In this document: piece by piece, positions 44,623-53,293 of the stretch
Layout: the number at the start of each line of letters is the position of its first letter
How positions within the stretch are numbered: position 1 is the stretch's first letter
From: an uncultured Butyrivibrio sp.
GTDB taxonomy: Bacteria; Bacillota; Clostridia; Lachnospirales; Lachnospiraceae
Reading direction: 5' to 3'
Length of the DNA: 64,000 nucleotides
NCBI RefSeq assembly: GCF_947169445.1
Contig: NZ_CAMVPU010000015.1
Coordinates: forward strand, 19,253 to 83,252
Translations under genes and position numbers: made by a program
Notes under the pieces: model-generated
Databases searched by the model: none
Told to the model about the DNA's origin: nothing
The model's input: the letters and a program-made list of their open reading frames with translations, nothing else

Positions 44623-45036
44623 TTACCTGAGCTGCTCAACCTCATGAGCGGTGATATTCTCAAGAGCATATATATTGCCCTCATCTGTCATAATATACAT
44701 TCCGCCATCCATCTCGAAATATGCGAATGTGATTCCGCTGACATCATAGCACTGAACGTTGGTTCCACCTTCCATTTGGCCGGGATTCATGGTATATGTG
44801 CCATAGAATTTCTCTTTGCCGTCAATAATAAATGCTATGTCCTTCTTACCTGTGTTATACAGAGCCACAACGATTTCTTCGCCGTTATTGTTAGTTCCAT
44901 ACACTCCTGTAACGAACTGTGACTCCTTTACTGATGAAGCCGATACCTCAGCTGCATAGGCTGTGCATGTCATGCCCTGGAAAAAGAATCCAATTTCTAA
45001 AATGATTGCTGTAAGTGTTATAAATAATTTCTTCAT
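44623..45036 (-). CDS. Small secreted protein, 137 residues
   Basis: N-terminal signal peptide (about residues 1-28, ending AYA-AEV) and an exported domain of about 110 residues that looks all-beta (VTGVYGTNNNGEEIVVALYN, cited as VTGVYGTN). No lipobox, no cell-wall sorting signal and no family recognised. GGGGG precedes the ATG and a clear terminator follows, so it is a real single gene. Export to the cell surface or medium is the only firm inference. Confidence 0.7.
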   Translation of the reverse strand: MKKLFITLTAIILEIGFFFQGMTCTAYAAEVSASSVKESQFVTGVYGTNNNGEEIVVALYNTGKKDIAFIIDGKEKFYGTYTMNPGQMEGGTNVQCYDVSGITFAYFEMDGGMYIMTDEGNIYALENITAHEVEQLR

Positions 45037-45250
45037 GGTGTTAACCCCCTTCGTACATGCGCTACCGGCATGATTTAATCAGTATTATTTATTTTGTGAA
45101 CCTTTTTGTCACACACTGATTATTTATACGAAGTAAAAAAAGGTCATGGCAAAAAATTTGTAATTTTGCGATTTAATTTATAAAGATCGTCACCGGAATT
45201 ACCAAGTATCCCGTCATTTCCGAGTTCAAAGAAGTAATACTAAGTCGCCA

Positions 45251-46297
45251 TTACTTAATTTTCTCTACTCCATCGCACTTAGGAATCGGATTTATGGAGC
45301 CGTCCTCATTGTAATTAAACTCTGCCACGCATACACTTCTATGGAAAAGACTTCCTCCCGGAAGATCTCCTGTATGGTAAAAGAGATAGGAATGTCCCTT
45401 GAAATCACATATTCCAGGATGGTTAGTAAATACACCGCCTTCTTCTGTCATAAGGACTCCGCCATATTTCCATGGTCCTGTAGGTGAGGTAGATGTGGAA
45501 TAAGCAAGATGCTCGTTCTGCTTACCAACGCCAAAAGCTGCATAGACCATGTAATAGAGGCCATTTTTCTTGTAGAACCAGGGTCCTTCGCCATAGCTCG
45601 TTCCTGTATCATGGCTTCCCTTTGCAAAGGCTTCCTCAGTCATAGGAATCTTAACTACGCCAACTTCCTTGTCGTAAGTTATCATGTTCTCATTAAGTTT
45701 CACATATCTAAGTTCAGGATTACCAAAGTAAAGGTAAGCCTGTCCGTCATCATCTATGAAAACTGTAGGATCAATATCATTCCAATCCCCCTCGTCAACA
45801 AGAGGATATCCAAAATCTTTAAACGGGCCTGTAGGGCTGTCAGAAATTCCAACAGCTATTGCCATTCCACCATTTCTCTTATGAACAGGACAGTACAGAT
45901 AGAACTTGCCATTTCTCTCGATAGCCTGGGGAGCCCATGCTCTTGAGTCTGCCCAGCCTATGTCATCAAGCGAAAAGATAACGCCGTGATCCTCCCAGTT
46001 CACCATGTCCTTAGTAGAAAAACATCTCCAGTCATTCATGGTATAGAAATCATTAACCAGTTCGTCCTCGTCATGAGTTGTATAAAGATAAAGAGTATCA
46101 CCATACACAAAGGGTGCAGGATCCGCAGTATAAATATTTTTTACAATTGGATTTTCATGAAAGAGCTTTTCGTTTTCCACCGGTTCTTTTCCTTCTTTCC
46201 TAAGTTTATAAGTATAGATTGCCGACAGGGCAAAACTTCCGAACATAATTATCATAAAAGATATCGTTAGTACTTTTTTAAATAAATCAAGTTTCAT
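45251..46297 (-). CDS. Membrane-anchored GH43 glycoside hydrolase
   Basis: Family 43 five-bladed propeller enzyme, 348 residues, likely an alpha-L-arabinofuranosidase or beta-xylosidase acting outside the cell. The catalytic base D59 (TADPAPF), the pKa-modulating D176 (DIDPTVF) and the acid E237 (GEGPWF) are all present. Residues 9-29 are a single hydrophobic helix with no cleavage site, so the enzyme is tethered to the membrane facing outward. Its ATG overlaps the stop of the upstream membrane protein gene (ATGA), implying coupled translation. Exact substrate not decidable. Confidence 0.9.
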   Translation of the reverse strand: MKLDLFKKVLTISFMIIMFGSFALSAIYTYKLRKEGKEPVENEKLFHENPIVKNIYTADPAPFVYGDTLYLYTTHDEDELVNDFYTMNDWRCFSTKDMVNWEDHGVIFSLDDIGWADSRAWAPQAIERNGKFYLYCPVHKRNGGMAIAVGISDSPTGPFKDFGYPLVDEGDWNDIDPTVFIDDDGQAYLYFGNPELRYVKLNENMITYDKEVGVVKIPMTEEAFAKGSHDTGTSYGEGPWFYKKNGLYYMVYAAFGVGKQNEHLAYSTSTSPTGPWKYGGVLMTEEGGVFTNHPGICDFKGHSYLFYHTGDLPGGSLFHRSVCVAEFNYNEDGSINPIPKCDGVEKIK

Positions 46298-46695
46298 AAT
46301 AAAGCATTCTCCAGCACCAGCTGCACCACTCTTGAAAGAGCAAACAATACCCCGATGGCTCCCACACTCATAAGCCAGAATGTAGCGCCATTATATTTAA
46401 AGTTCTTCCAGCACTTATAGATCCTGAAAAGAGCTATCAGATAAAAAGCTATGAAAGGAATCATAACAAGCGCGAACACCTGATATGCAAAGATCATGAA
46501 AACAAACATTCCCACCATAGTACCTGCCCACAGCTTCAATAATGAATCCTTGGGATGCTTGTCTGTAACTTCCAAAGTCTTCTCTGATATCTCATCCACA
46601 TCCATATATATCTTCTTGAAGTTAACCGTAAATCTTCCCTCGTAATCCTTGATCGCTTTTGCTTCAAAATCTACATCATCGCCCCAATTTCCCAT
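46294..46695 (-). CDS. Small membrane protein coupled to GH43
   Basis: About 133 residues: an acidic soluble N-terminus (MGNWGDDVDF) and three hydrophobic segments near residues 54-68, 70-90 and 105-130. No family recognised. The ATG at 46695 follows GGAGGA at ideal distance; an upstream ATG at 46710 is less well placed. It is separated from the previous gene by a terminator, and its stop overlaps the GH43 start. It may help place or stabilise the anchored GH43. Confidence 0.68.
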   Translation of the reverse strand: MGNWGDDVDFEAKAIKDYEGRFTVNFKKIYMDVDEISEKTLEVTDKHPKDSLLKLWAGTMVGMFVFMIFAYQVFALVMIPFIAFYLIALFRIYKCWKNFKYNGATFWLMSVGAIGVLFALSRVVQLVLENALL

Positions 46696-46732
46696 ATGTA
46701 TATCCTCCATAATAAAAATCAAACTTATTATA

Positions 46733-46780
46733 CAAAAAGAATGGGCAGTGCACTCTCCATAACAGAAACTGCACTGCCCA
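46733..46780 (-). terminator. Terminator of the chaperone/giant protein operon
   Basis: Minus-strand stem of 11 perfect pairs (46780-46770 with 46752-46742, TGGGCAGTGCA) with a 17-base loop, then TTCTTTTTG. It ends the operon 46850-51920 about 70 bases after the last stop. Confidence 0.8.
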
Positions 46781-46849
46781 AATATTGCGTTACTGAATCT
46801 TATTCTCATGAAATACGCAACGTAGTGCGCATTTCTGCTTAAAACGTAA

Positions 46850-47710
46850 TTAAATCTTTTTCAGCCTTCTGCCAGCTGACAGGACATGCTGCCTTCCTAT
46901 AGTCTTAATAACAGGTGACATATAGACTTCCATAAGCCTTCTATAACTTTCATTGATGGCTGCAATATAAAAATCTCCATCGGGGTGAATTCGCATAAAG
47001 ATCTTGCCAAGCCCCATATAAATTAGTCCGGCAAAGCTTTCTCTGTCCTCCTCCTGATTAAGAATATCCGACAGATAAATACTTCCATCAGGGAGCTTTG
47101 AAACAATAACATAGCTCCTTATATATCCTTCATCATCTACAGTCACTGTCGAAAGATCAGGCATTGGATAAAGCGAAAGCAAAGGCTCTGTTTCTTTGGG
47201 TGATAACTGCCCCAAGTCAAATACATGCCCGCTTTTCATAAGCTTCATACAGCCATCCTTAAAAAGCTGTGCACCGGGGCCGTCTCTTAAAAGGCTCCCT
47301 AATGTATAGGCATCTATCCTATATACGTCTGCTTCGCCGTAAAATTCGTCAAAACCCGCTTTTTTAAGGATATCTTTTGTAATTCTCCCGTCATCATCTG
47401 TATAGCGACAGATTATTTTTTCATAGCCTTCTTTTATTGCATAGGCTTCAAAGCCCTTAAGAATGACCGCCACTATATCGGGCGTATTCTCTCCATCAAT
47501 AAGTTGAAGACTACGAATACTTAATTCCTTTTCGCTATCCTTATGAAGTACCACAACGCCTGCAGCCTTACCCTTATACTCCACTCCAAAAAGCACAATA
47601 TCTTTATCATCAGGGTCAAAGGCCACCTCTGAAAGGAATTCCTCATAGAGATGAAGATTATTCTCATCAAGTTCTTCGTACCTTAAATCTTTGATTATCT
47701 CTTTATCCAT
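46850..47710 (-). CDS. Double GNAT-like acetyltransferase-fold protein
   Basis: About 286 residues in two similar halves. The first (about 1-135) has the GNAT order of strands and helices, with FGVEYKGKAAGVVVLHK and a helix followed by AFDEFYGEADVYRI-like ending (AGFDEFYG). The second half (about 140-286) repeats the pattern with DEGYIRSYVIVSK and FAGLIYMGLGKIF. The usual acetyl-CoA loop is not clear, so activity is uncertain. The ATG at 47710 follows AAGGG. It begins nine bases after the giant gene and ends its operon; it could modify that protein or its target. Confidence 0.65.
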   Translation of the reverse strand: MDKEIIKDLRYEELDENNLHLYEEFLSEVAFDPDDKDIVLFGVEYKGKAAGVVVLHKDSEKELSIRSLQLIDGENTPDIVAVILKGFEAYAIKEGYEKIICRYTDDDGRITKDILKKAGFDEFYGEADVYRIDAYTLGSLLRDGPGAQLFKDGCMKLMKSGHVFDLGQLSPKETEPLLSLYPMPDLSTVTVDDEGYIRSYVIVSKLPDGSIYLSDILNQEEDRESFAGLIYMGLGKIFMRIHPDGDFYIAAINESYRRLMEVYMSPVIKTIGRQHVLSAGRRLKKI

Positions 47711-47719
47711 ACACATCCC

Positions 47720-50700
47720 TTATGCTAATGAATATTTAAGTATCTTATGGAAATTGCCTTTTACCCCCATAGTTCCCATAAGCTTGGATATATCAACTTT
47801 CTTGAGATTGCCTTCATTAAAGTTATCGTTATTAAACAGAGTTCTGGCAATTCTTGCTCCAATCTTCTTTTCTGTATCTGTACCTGCTTCCTTCATAAAG
47901 ACATGTGTGTCAATGGACATGAAGATTGCAGCTAAATCCGTCAGATAATCCGCAGAAACTATTCCGGCTTCACGCTTAAGTACCTGATCAAGGATACCCT
48001 GATCATAATTATTCATTATCTCCTTACCAAGCATCTTTCTGACATTAGCCTTAACAGCTCTCCTCTCACGAACCATCTCAGTCACCGCCTGTACTCCGCT
48101 GCACAAAGTTCCCCACGCAGCATCAAGTATAACAAACGCCGTTTTCTTGACATGTTCCGGGAAGAATGCCTTAACTACACTGAGCGCAGCCTTACCGGCA
48201 TTGGATACAGCGCCAAATATCTTGGAAAGACGCTCATTTCTGCTCTTTCTCTTTGCACAGGACAAACCGTACATGAGCTGAGAATTACTTTCAATAACCT
48301 GAGCCATTGCTTCATTATCAGCATTCTGGGTTCTTTCAGTAATTGCTGTCTTAAAATCGTTTTGTGCATCTTTAATGATACCTACATGCTTATGTGCAGC
48401 GATTGCTCCGATTGTATTATCAATAGCTGACAGAGTGGTCCTCACCATGTCAAAGACAGCCTTTAACTCTTTTGCTCCTGTGTACATTGCTATAGAAGCA
48501 GCCATAGTGCAAGCAGTGGATGATACTGATGCAAGCACCTTGTAATATTTGCTGTCGATGGAATTAAAATATGCTTTTGCATCAAAATCTTTTTCGTTCT
48601 TCTGTCTTCTCTCACCCTCTTTGACCTTTTGCTTGTGCCAGGCTTTTGCTGCTTTATAAAGCTTGGACAAATTAGATACCATCGTGAAGACTAAAGCAAT
48701 AGTATTTCGTTTATCATCGCTTGTATGGAAGGTCTTTTTCTTGCCGTTTACTTCCTTCTCGTAGGTCTTGTCTTCAAATGCCAAGTCGCCTACAGCATAG
48801 GCGCCTGCCTCAGCAATAATACCCAGATCTACTGCACTTGTTATAGCTGTCGAATACTGTCTTACAGCCTTAAGAACACGTACTGTCTCATCCCCCGCCA
48901 TCTCAAGGCCGTCTATACCTGTTACTACTGATGAAAAGACATCATTGAAGAATTTAAACATACTTCCATCAAAGAAGTTTTGCTGCAATCTTGCACCAAT
49001 GCCGCGCTTTCCGGCAATATCTTCGTTAAACTGTTTCCATCTGGTAGGCATTAAAGCGCCAAAAAGATTGCCAAAATCCCAGTGACTTCTGTCAGCATTT
49101 AGCTCATCTATAAGAGCCACTCTCATCATCTGGCCTGTTTCACAACCAGCCTTAGCTACCGCACGGGTATATCTTGAATCAAAGGTACCTTCCACCTTTT
49201 TCTCAAAGCCTGTCAAAAGAAGCTTTGTACAGATATCTTTGGCAATGATCCAGTATTCAGGATTTGAATCATTGGAAAGAAGTAATAGCGAAATATCTTT
49301 AAGTGCCTTTTGGTCATCACCTATAACTTTCAGGAGCTTACCTGCTCTTGTATTTTCATCTCTGAGGTTCGAAACATTTGCAGCGCCGTTTTTCCTCTCC
49401 TGTCTAAGGACATCATATACCACCTTTATCCTGGCAGCTCTTGGAATTTTCCTTGCTTCTTCCGGGTTATTTGAAACAAGCATTCTCTCCCATCTGGCCT
49501 CCAAAGCATCCGGAAGAACATTTCCACCGCCACGGATTGCTGCATCATTTTCTTTACTAAAGATTGTATGTTTCAAATGTCCTTTAATGAAGTCTTCTTC
49601 TGCATTACCGGAAACCTCTTCTCCAGCCTCAAACAATCCTGCCACAGACTCAAGTGCATCCTGCTGCTCGCCCAGGCTTTCATCCCAGCCAATATCCTCT
49701 TCTCCGGCTTTAATGAACTCACTAAGCTCAGTAAAGATATCATTATTAATCTTGTCGGCATTTGTAGATTTTCCAGCCTCATATCCAAAGGCATGCTCGA
49801 TAGTTCTGGAGTTGATCTGTCTGAATATCTGAGACCTTAATACTGCTCTTCTGATCAATTCCTTCTTCTGAAGTTTTTCTAAAGAGGTACCTATAAATTT
49901 GGCATTTTCATTCCCGTCTATCAGCGATCTGTCTACAGAAATAAACCTGCCGTTTAAGAACACTCCATTAACTATCTCAGCACCAAAGAATTTCTTTTGC
50001 TTAGCCTGAATGAGCTCTATATTGTGCTGTGAATTAATAAACTCTCCATTAGCAGCTTTCTCATCCACCTGAAGTTTCATGGCATCAGCGTTCTGTACTA
50101 CCTTAGGAGCGGTCGCATTATACAGCGTCAAACCGGTTGGAGAATTTGCATCAAGCTGACGCCTTGATTTATAGCCGGTAAAATCACTGCTTACTTTATA
50201 GCGCTGTCTTACTCCATTGGCATCAGCCTCAGAGAAAAGCGTCATTTTAGTATGGCTCTTGATCAGGTCGGCATCACCGATGCCAAGATTATCTTTCTTA
50301 TTCTTGATATCAACATCCACATTAAGATATGGATTATCCTTTAAGCTTGATAGTACATTTTTTAAACTATTTATATCAAATTCGCCCACATATTCACGGA
50401 CATTTTTGGATGCAACTGTCGATATATCCTGGTTATTTCTGTTGAGTGCTCTATACTCCGAAGCAGCGCGGTCATAAGCATCATAGAATTTACGAAAGCT
50501 TCCGGAATCATAGTAGCGCTTTCTCTTATCATTCCACTCTTTTGCCTTAGCCTTCAGATTTGTAGTCTCAGTAGCAATGATTTCTTCCTGCTTTTCAATT
50601 TCCGACTCAATTTTGTTTCTATCTATTTTCTTGGATATGGCACGGAAAAGACTCATAGGATTGCAATGATGATGAATCCTCTGATTATCTATAGCTTCGT

Positions 50701-51244
50701 CCCTGTACTGATCAATTTCATCCTCATCAGCTTCACGAAGCGCTTCGTTTTCCGTTGCAGCCACACCATTTTTTAATGTGATGTTTCTATGATATTCTTC
50801 TTCAGTCATAAGTGCACGAAGCTTGCCATCATGGACAGTTAACATAGCATCAAGCTTTTCTTGTGCATCTTCCGCCTTCTCACCTGACTGCTTACTTTTA
50901 GCCGCAAGGAGTTTGGCCTCTTCTTTTCTCTTCTGACGCATTGCTGTCTTAGCCTTTAAAAGAGACTCCTGCATTCTGACTCTGAGGGCCTTATGACTTC
51001 TTTGCATCTCCTTTGCAGCATCTTCAGAGAGTCTGTTGGCATCGATCATCTGAGATCTTAAGTTAGCACGAACTCCCCTTAAGACTCCGTCACGAGTCAT
51101 TCCGCCTATGGTATCATTAGCAAATACCTGCGAACCATCTGACATAAATGAATCAAATTTAGAATTAAAAGCATTCCTGTTTGCATCAAGCTTATCCTGC
51201 TTCATGTATGAATGCTCAAATTTCATATCTTTTGGATCACACAT
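47720..51244 (-). CDS. Giant 1174-residue protein, possible secreted effector
   Basis: No family recognised. No signal peptide. Residues 70-135 and 205-245 are strongly charged, probably coiled coil. The middle (about 250-790) is mixed alpha/beta with no known motif. The last third holds several amphipathic or weakly hydrophobic stretches: near 796-820, 848-863, 903-932, 1010-1027 and 1033-1055, rich in Ala, Gly and Ser, reminiscent of membrane-inserting helices in toxins and injected effectors. GAGGTG precedes the ATG. The upstream gene, 37 bases away, encodes a YbjN/secretion-chaperone-like protein, and a GNAT-like gene follows. An effector role is inference from size, build and neighbours. 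Confidence 0.6.
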   Translation of the reverse strand: MCDPKDMKFEHSYMKQDKLDANRNAFNSKFDSFMSDGSQVFANDTIGGMTRDGVLRGVRANLRSQMIDANRLSEDAAKEMQRSHKALRVRMQESLLKAKTAMRQKRKEEAKLLAAKSKQSGEKAEDAQEKLDAMLTVHDGKLRALMTEEEYHRNITLKNGVAATENEALREADEDEIDQYRDEAIDNQRIHHHCNPMSLFRAISKKIDRNKIESEIEKQEEIIATETTNLKAKAKEWNDKRKRYYDSGSFRKFYDAYDRAASEYRALNRNNQDISTVASKNVREYVGEFDINSLKNVLSSLKDNPYLNVDVDIKNKKDNLGIGDADLIKSHTKMTLFSEADANGVRQRYKVSSDFTGYKSRRQLDANSPTGLTLYNATAPKVVQNADAMKLQVDEKAANGEFINSQHNIELIQAKQKKFFGAEIVNGVFLNGRFISVDRSLIDGNENAKFIGTSLEKLQKKELIRRAVLRSQIFRQINSRTIEHAFGYEAGKSTNADKINNDIFTELSEFIKAGEEDIGWDESLGEQQDALESVAGLFEAGEEVSGNAEEDFIKGHLKHTIFSKENDAAIRGGGNVLPDALEARWERMLVSNNPEEARKIPRAARIKVVYDVLRQERKNGAANVSNLRDENTRAGKLLKVIGDDQKALKDISLLLLSNDSNPEYWIIAKDICTKLLLTGFEKKVEGTFDSRYTRAVAKAGCETGQMMRVALIDELNADRSHWDFGNLFGALMPTRWKQFNEDIAGKRGIGARLQQNFFDGSMFKFFNDVFSSVVTGIDGLEMAGDETVRVLKAVRQYSTAITSAVDLGIIAEAGAYAVGDLAFEDKTYEKEVNGKKKTFHTSDDKRNTIALVFTMVSNLSKLYKAAKAWHKQKVKEGERRQKNEKDFDAKAYFNSIDSKYYKVLASVSSTACTMAASIAMYTGAKELKAVFDMVRTTLSAIDNTIGAIAAHKHVGIIKDAQNDFKTAITERTQNADNEAMAQVIESNSQLMYGLSCAKRKSRNERLSKIFGAVSNAGKAALSVVKAFFPEHVKKTAFVILDAAWGTLCSGVQAVTEMVRERRAVKANVRKMLGKEIMNNYDQGILDQVLKREAGIVSADYLTDLAAIFMSIDTHVFMKEAGTDTEKKIGARIARTLFNNDNFNEGNLKKVDISKLMGTMGVKGNFHKILKYSLA

Positions 51245-51281
51245 ATCTTACACCTCGTCAAAAAAACAATAATGACATAAC

Positions 51282-51920
51282 TTAAGAATCAGCTTCAGGG
51301 TTTTCTGTATCTATTCCCGACTCTTTCACTATATTTTCAAATTCCTCCTGGAATACGCTCATTCTCTCCTGAAGGTCACTAAGATCAGATACTTCATCAA
51401 GATATTCCATATAATCTGATATGTTCATGCCACCTGGGTTTGCCAGGGCAAACATGATAAAGTCCATAAAGATATCCATCTGCTCATACAGGCAAGCCAG
51501 ATAATAACGGATATCATCGATATGACCGTCCAGGTCATTCATATTGATAGGCATTCTATAGGATAGATAAACCTGAGCAAGCGGATCATAATATGCAAAG
51601 GTACCAAAACCAGGAAAAGCACCGGCGCTAATAACATGATTAAGTCCATTTAATGAGATCAAAAGATCTGCAAGAGCCTCCTCAGGAACCTTATCTGCAA
51701 AGGTTGTATGAAAATGCAGAACCGGATAAGGAGCTTCTTTTCTAAGGCCACCCTCCAAAATAACTTCAACTATAGCCTGTCCCCCGACAACGCCTAAATT
51801 GTCTACTCTGGAACGAAGAACTCCATCATTTTCGATGCACTCTCCAAAGAGTTCTTCCATCATATCTCTTAATACATTTCCAAGTTCCTTAGCTGGATTA
51901 GCTGCTTCATTCTTTGCCAT
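51282..51920 (-). CDS. YbjN / secretion-chaperone-like protein
   Basis: Acidic cytosolic protein of 212 residues. The alternation of helix, strands and helix resembles the YbjN and type III secretion chaperone fold: VGGQAIVEVIL, ALADLLISLNGLNHVI, FGTFAYYDPLAQVYLSYRMPI (cited as FGTFAYYD and VYLSYRMP). About 60 acidic residues follow the fold as a tail. Its gene is first in an operon with the giant protein, as effector chaperones often are. AGGAG precedes the ATG. Assignment is by fold pattern, not by close sequence match. Confidence 0.6.
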   Translation of the reverse strand: MAKNEAANPAKELGNVLRDMMEELFGECIENDGVLRSRVDNLGVVGGQAIVEVILEGGLRKEAPYPVLHFHTTFADKVPEEALADLLISLNGLNHVISAGAFPGFGTFAYYDPLAQVYLSYRMPINMNDLDGHIDDIRYYLACLYEQMDIFMDFIMFALANPGGMNISDYMEYLDEVSDLSDLQERMSVFQEEFENIVKESGIDTENPEADS

Positions 51921-52066
51921 TTTTTTTCTCCTATAATCTTTTCAACTTTTTTTCAGTAACGACTCTCCATGTATATATACGAACTATTGGTAAAATAGTC
52001 ACAATTAATTGTACTATTTTTTATTTATTGAAATTTATTAAAATATTATAAAGTCCGCGACAAATC

Positions 52067-52132
52067 AAAAAATCCTCATCCCGTCCTTCTTCATATTTAT
52101 ATAAGCTGTGAAGAAGTGGGGTGAGGATTTTT
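52067..52132 (-). terminator. Strong terminator of the rhamnogalacturonan/chromate operon
   Basis: Minus-strand stem AAAAATCCTCACCCC with GGGATGAGGATTTTT, continued inward by CTTCTTCA/TGAAGAAG, ends in TTTTTT. It lies about 38 bases after the second chromate-transporter stop and separates it from the chaperone operon on the same strand. Confidence 0.85.
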
Positions 52133-52169
52133 ATATATTCCCAATTAAATATTCTAATAATATATGTGA

Positions 52170-52727
52170 TTAATACACCAGAATTCCGCAAACTGCGGCG
52201 ATACATATCAGCAGGATCGGGGAAATTCCACGCTTCTTAAACTTTCTTGATCCATAGTATAAGATCATAAGAAAAAGTGACAAGGCAGTGGATGTTATAT
52301 CTACAGAAAAGGGAGAATTCGAATCCACTATATTCCGGATAAACATATTAACGCCCATAGCCAGGATAATTCCCATAACACAGGGCTTGATTCCGTTAAA
52401 CGCAGCCTTAATATAGGGATTATTCTGTACCCTGTTCAGAAATATAAGCGTCAGAATAATTATAATGAAAGCCGGAAGAACTACGGTAAAAGTTGCCAAA
52501 GCTGCCCCTAAAAGTCCTCCCACACTGCTTCCTATATAGGTTGCCATATTTACCATGAGTGGCCCCGGAGTACTTTCACTTACCGCAATCATGTATGTCA
52601 GGCTCTCTTCATCAATCCATCCGTAGCGCATTACCACATCTCGGATCAGCGGAATTGCTGCGTATGCACCTCCAAAAGAAAATAGTCCCACCTCGAGAAA
52701 GCCCAGGAAAAGATCAAAATATATCAT
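52170..52727 (-). CDS. Chromate-type transporter, half-length subunit B
   Basis: CHR-family membrane protein of 185 residues, a single-domain half transporter with about five to six helices. Family marks are FGGAYAAIPLIRD and SESTPGPLMVNMATYIG. Its ATG overlaps the stop of the other half by four bases (ATGA), so the two are made together and probably pair. Half-length CHR pairs are common in Firmicutes; chromate may not be the natural substrate. Confidence 0.9.
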   Translation of the reverse strand: MIYFDLFLGFLEVGLFSFGGAYAAIPLIRDVVMRYGWIDEESLTYMIAVSESTPGPLMVNMATYIGSSVGGLLGAALATFTVVLPAFIIIILTLIFLNRVQNNPYIKAAFNGIKPCVMGIILAMGVNMFIRNIVDSNSPFSVDITSTALSLFLMILYYGSRKFKKRGISPILLICIAAVCGILVY

Positions 52728-53293
52728 ATATTCCCATCCTTTCTGCCATCTCTTTTACCGATAGCAAAAACGCATAGACTGCATAACCCCGCCAACACCA
52801 TGAGCGCCACTGATGATATTTTTAATGAAAAGATATTAACCGCCATCATTGTCCCGAAAGCTACCACCAAAACAGCTATGTCAAATGCTCTTACGGACAT
52901 CTTTTTAATAAGCTTATAGGCCGCATCTATAATAATTATTGCCACCGCTATCTTGATTCCCTTGAATGCGTTCGCCACCCACTTTATCTCAAGGAAGCTG
53001 TCAAGAAAAAGAGATATTGCGTAGATAATTATAAAGGAGGGCAGGACCACTCCTATAGTTGCTGCAATTGCGCCTATTAATCCGTATTTTTTGTATCCCA
53101 CATATGTAGCACAGTTGACCGCAATAGGCCCCGGCGTGGTTTCAGCAATGACAGTAATACTCAGCATTTCGTCCTGGGTGATCCAGTGTTTTTTCTCAAC
53201 ACATTCCTCCTGGATCAGCGAAATCATTGCATAGCCGCCTCCAAAGGTGAAAATCCCGATCCTAAGAAATGTTAAAAATAGCTCAATTATCAT
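52724..53293 (-). CDS. Chromate-type transporter, half-length subunit A
   Basis: CHR-family half transporter of 189 residues with FGGGYAMISLIQEECV and AETTPGPIAVNCATYVG. GAGAAG precedes the ATG. The gene overlaps the end of the GH2 gene by 11 bases and the start of the second half by four, making it translationally part of the pectin-sugar operon. In this setting an organic or sugar acid anion is a possible substrate, but the family is mainly known for chromate efflux. Confidence 0.9.
   Translation of the reverse strand: MIIELFLTFLRIGIFTFGGGYAMISLIQEECVEKKHWITQDEMLSITVIAETTPGPIAVNCATYVGYKKYGLIGAIAATIGVVLPSFIIIYAISLFLDSFLEIKWVANAFKGIKIAVAIIIIDAAYKLIKKMSVRAFDIAVLVVAFGTMMAVNIFSLKISSVALMVLAGLCSLCVFAIGKRDGRKDGNI

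Noticed and set aside
52021..52206. Minus-strand frame of 61 codons after the chromate transporter genes
   Set aside because: It overlaps the transporter end and is crossed by the strong terminator hairpin; no ribosome site.
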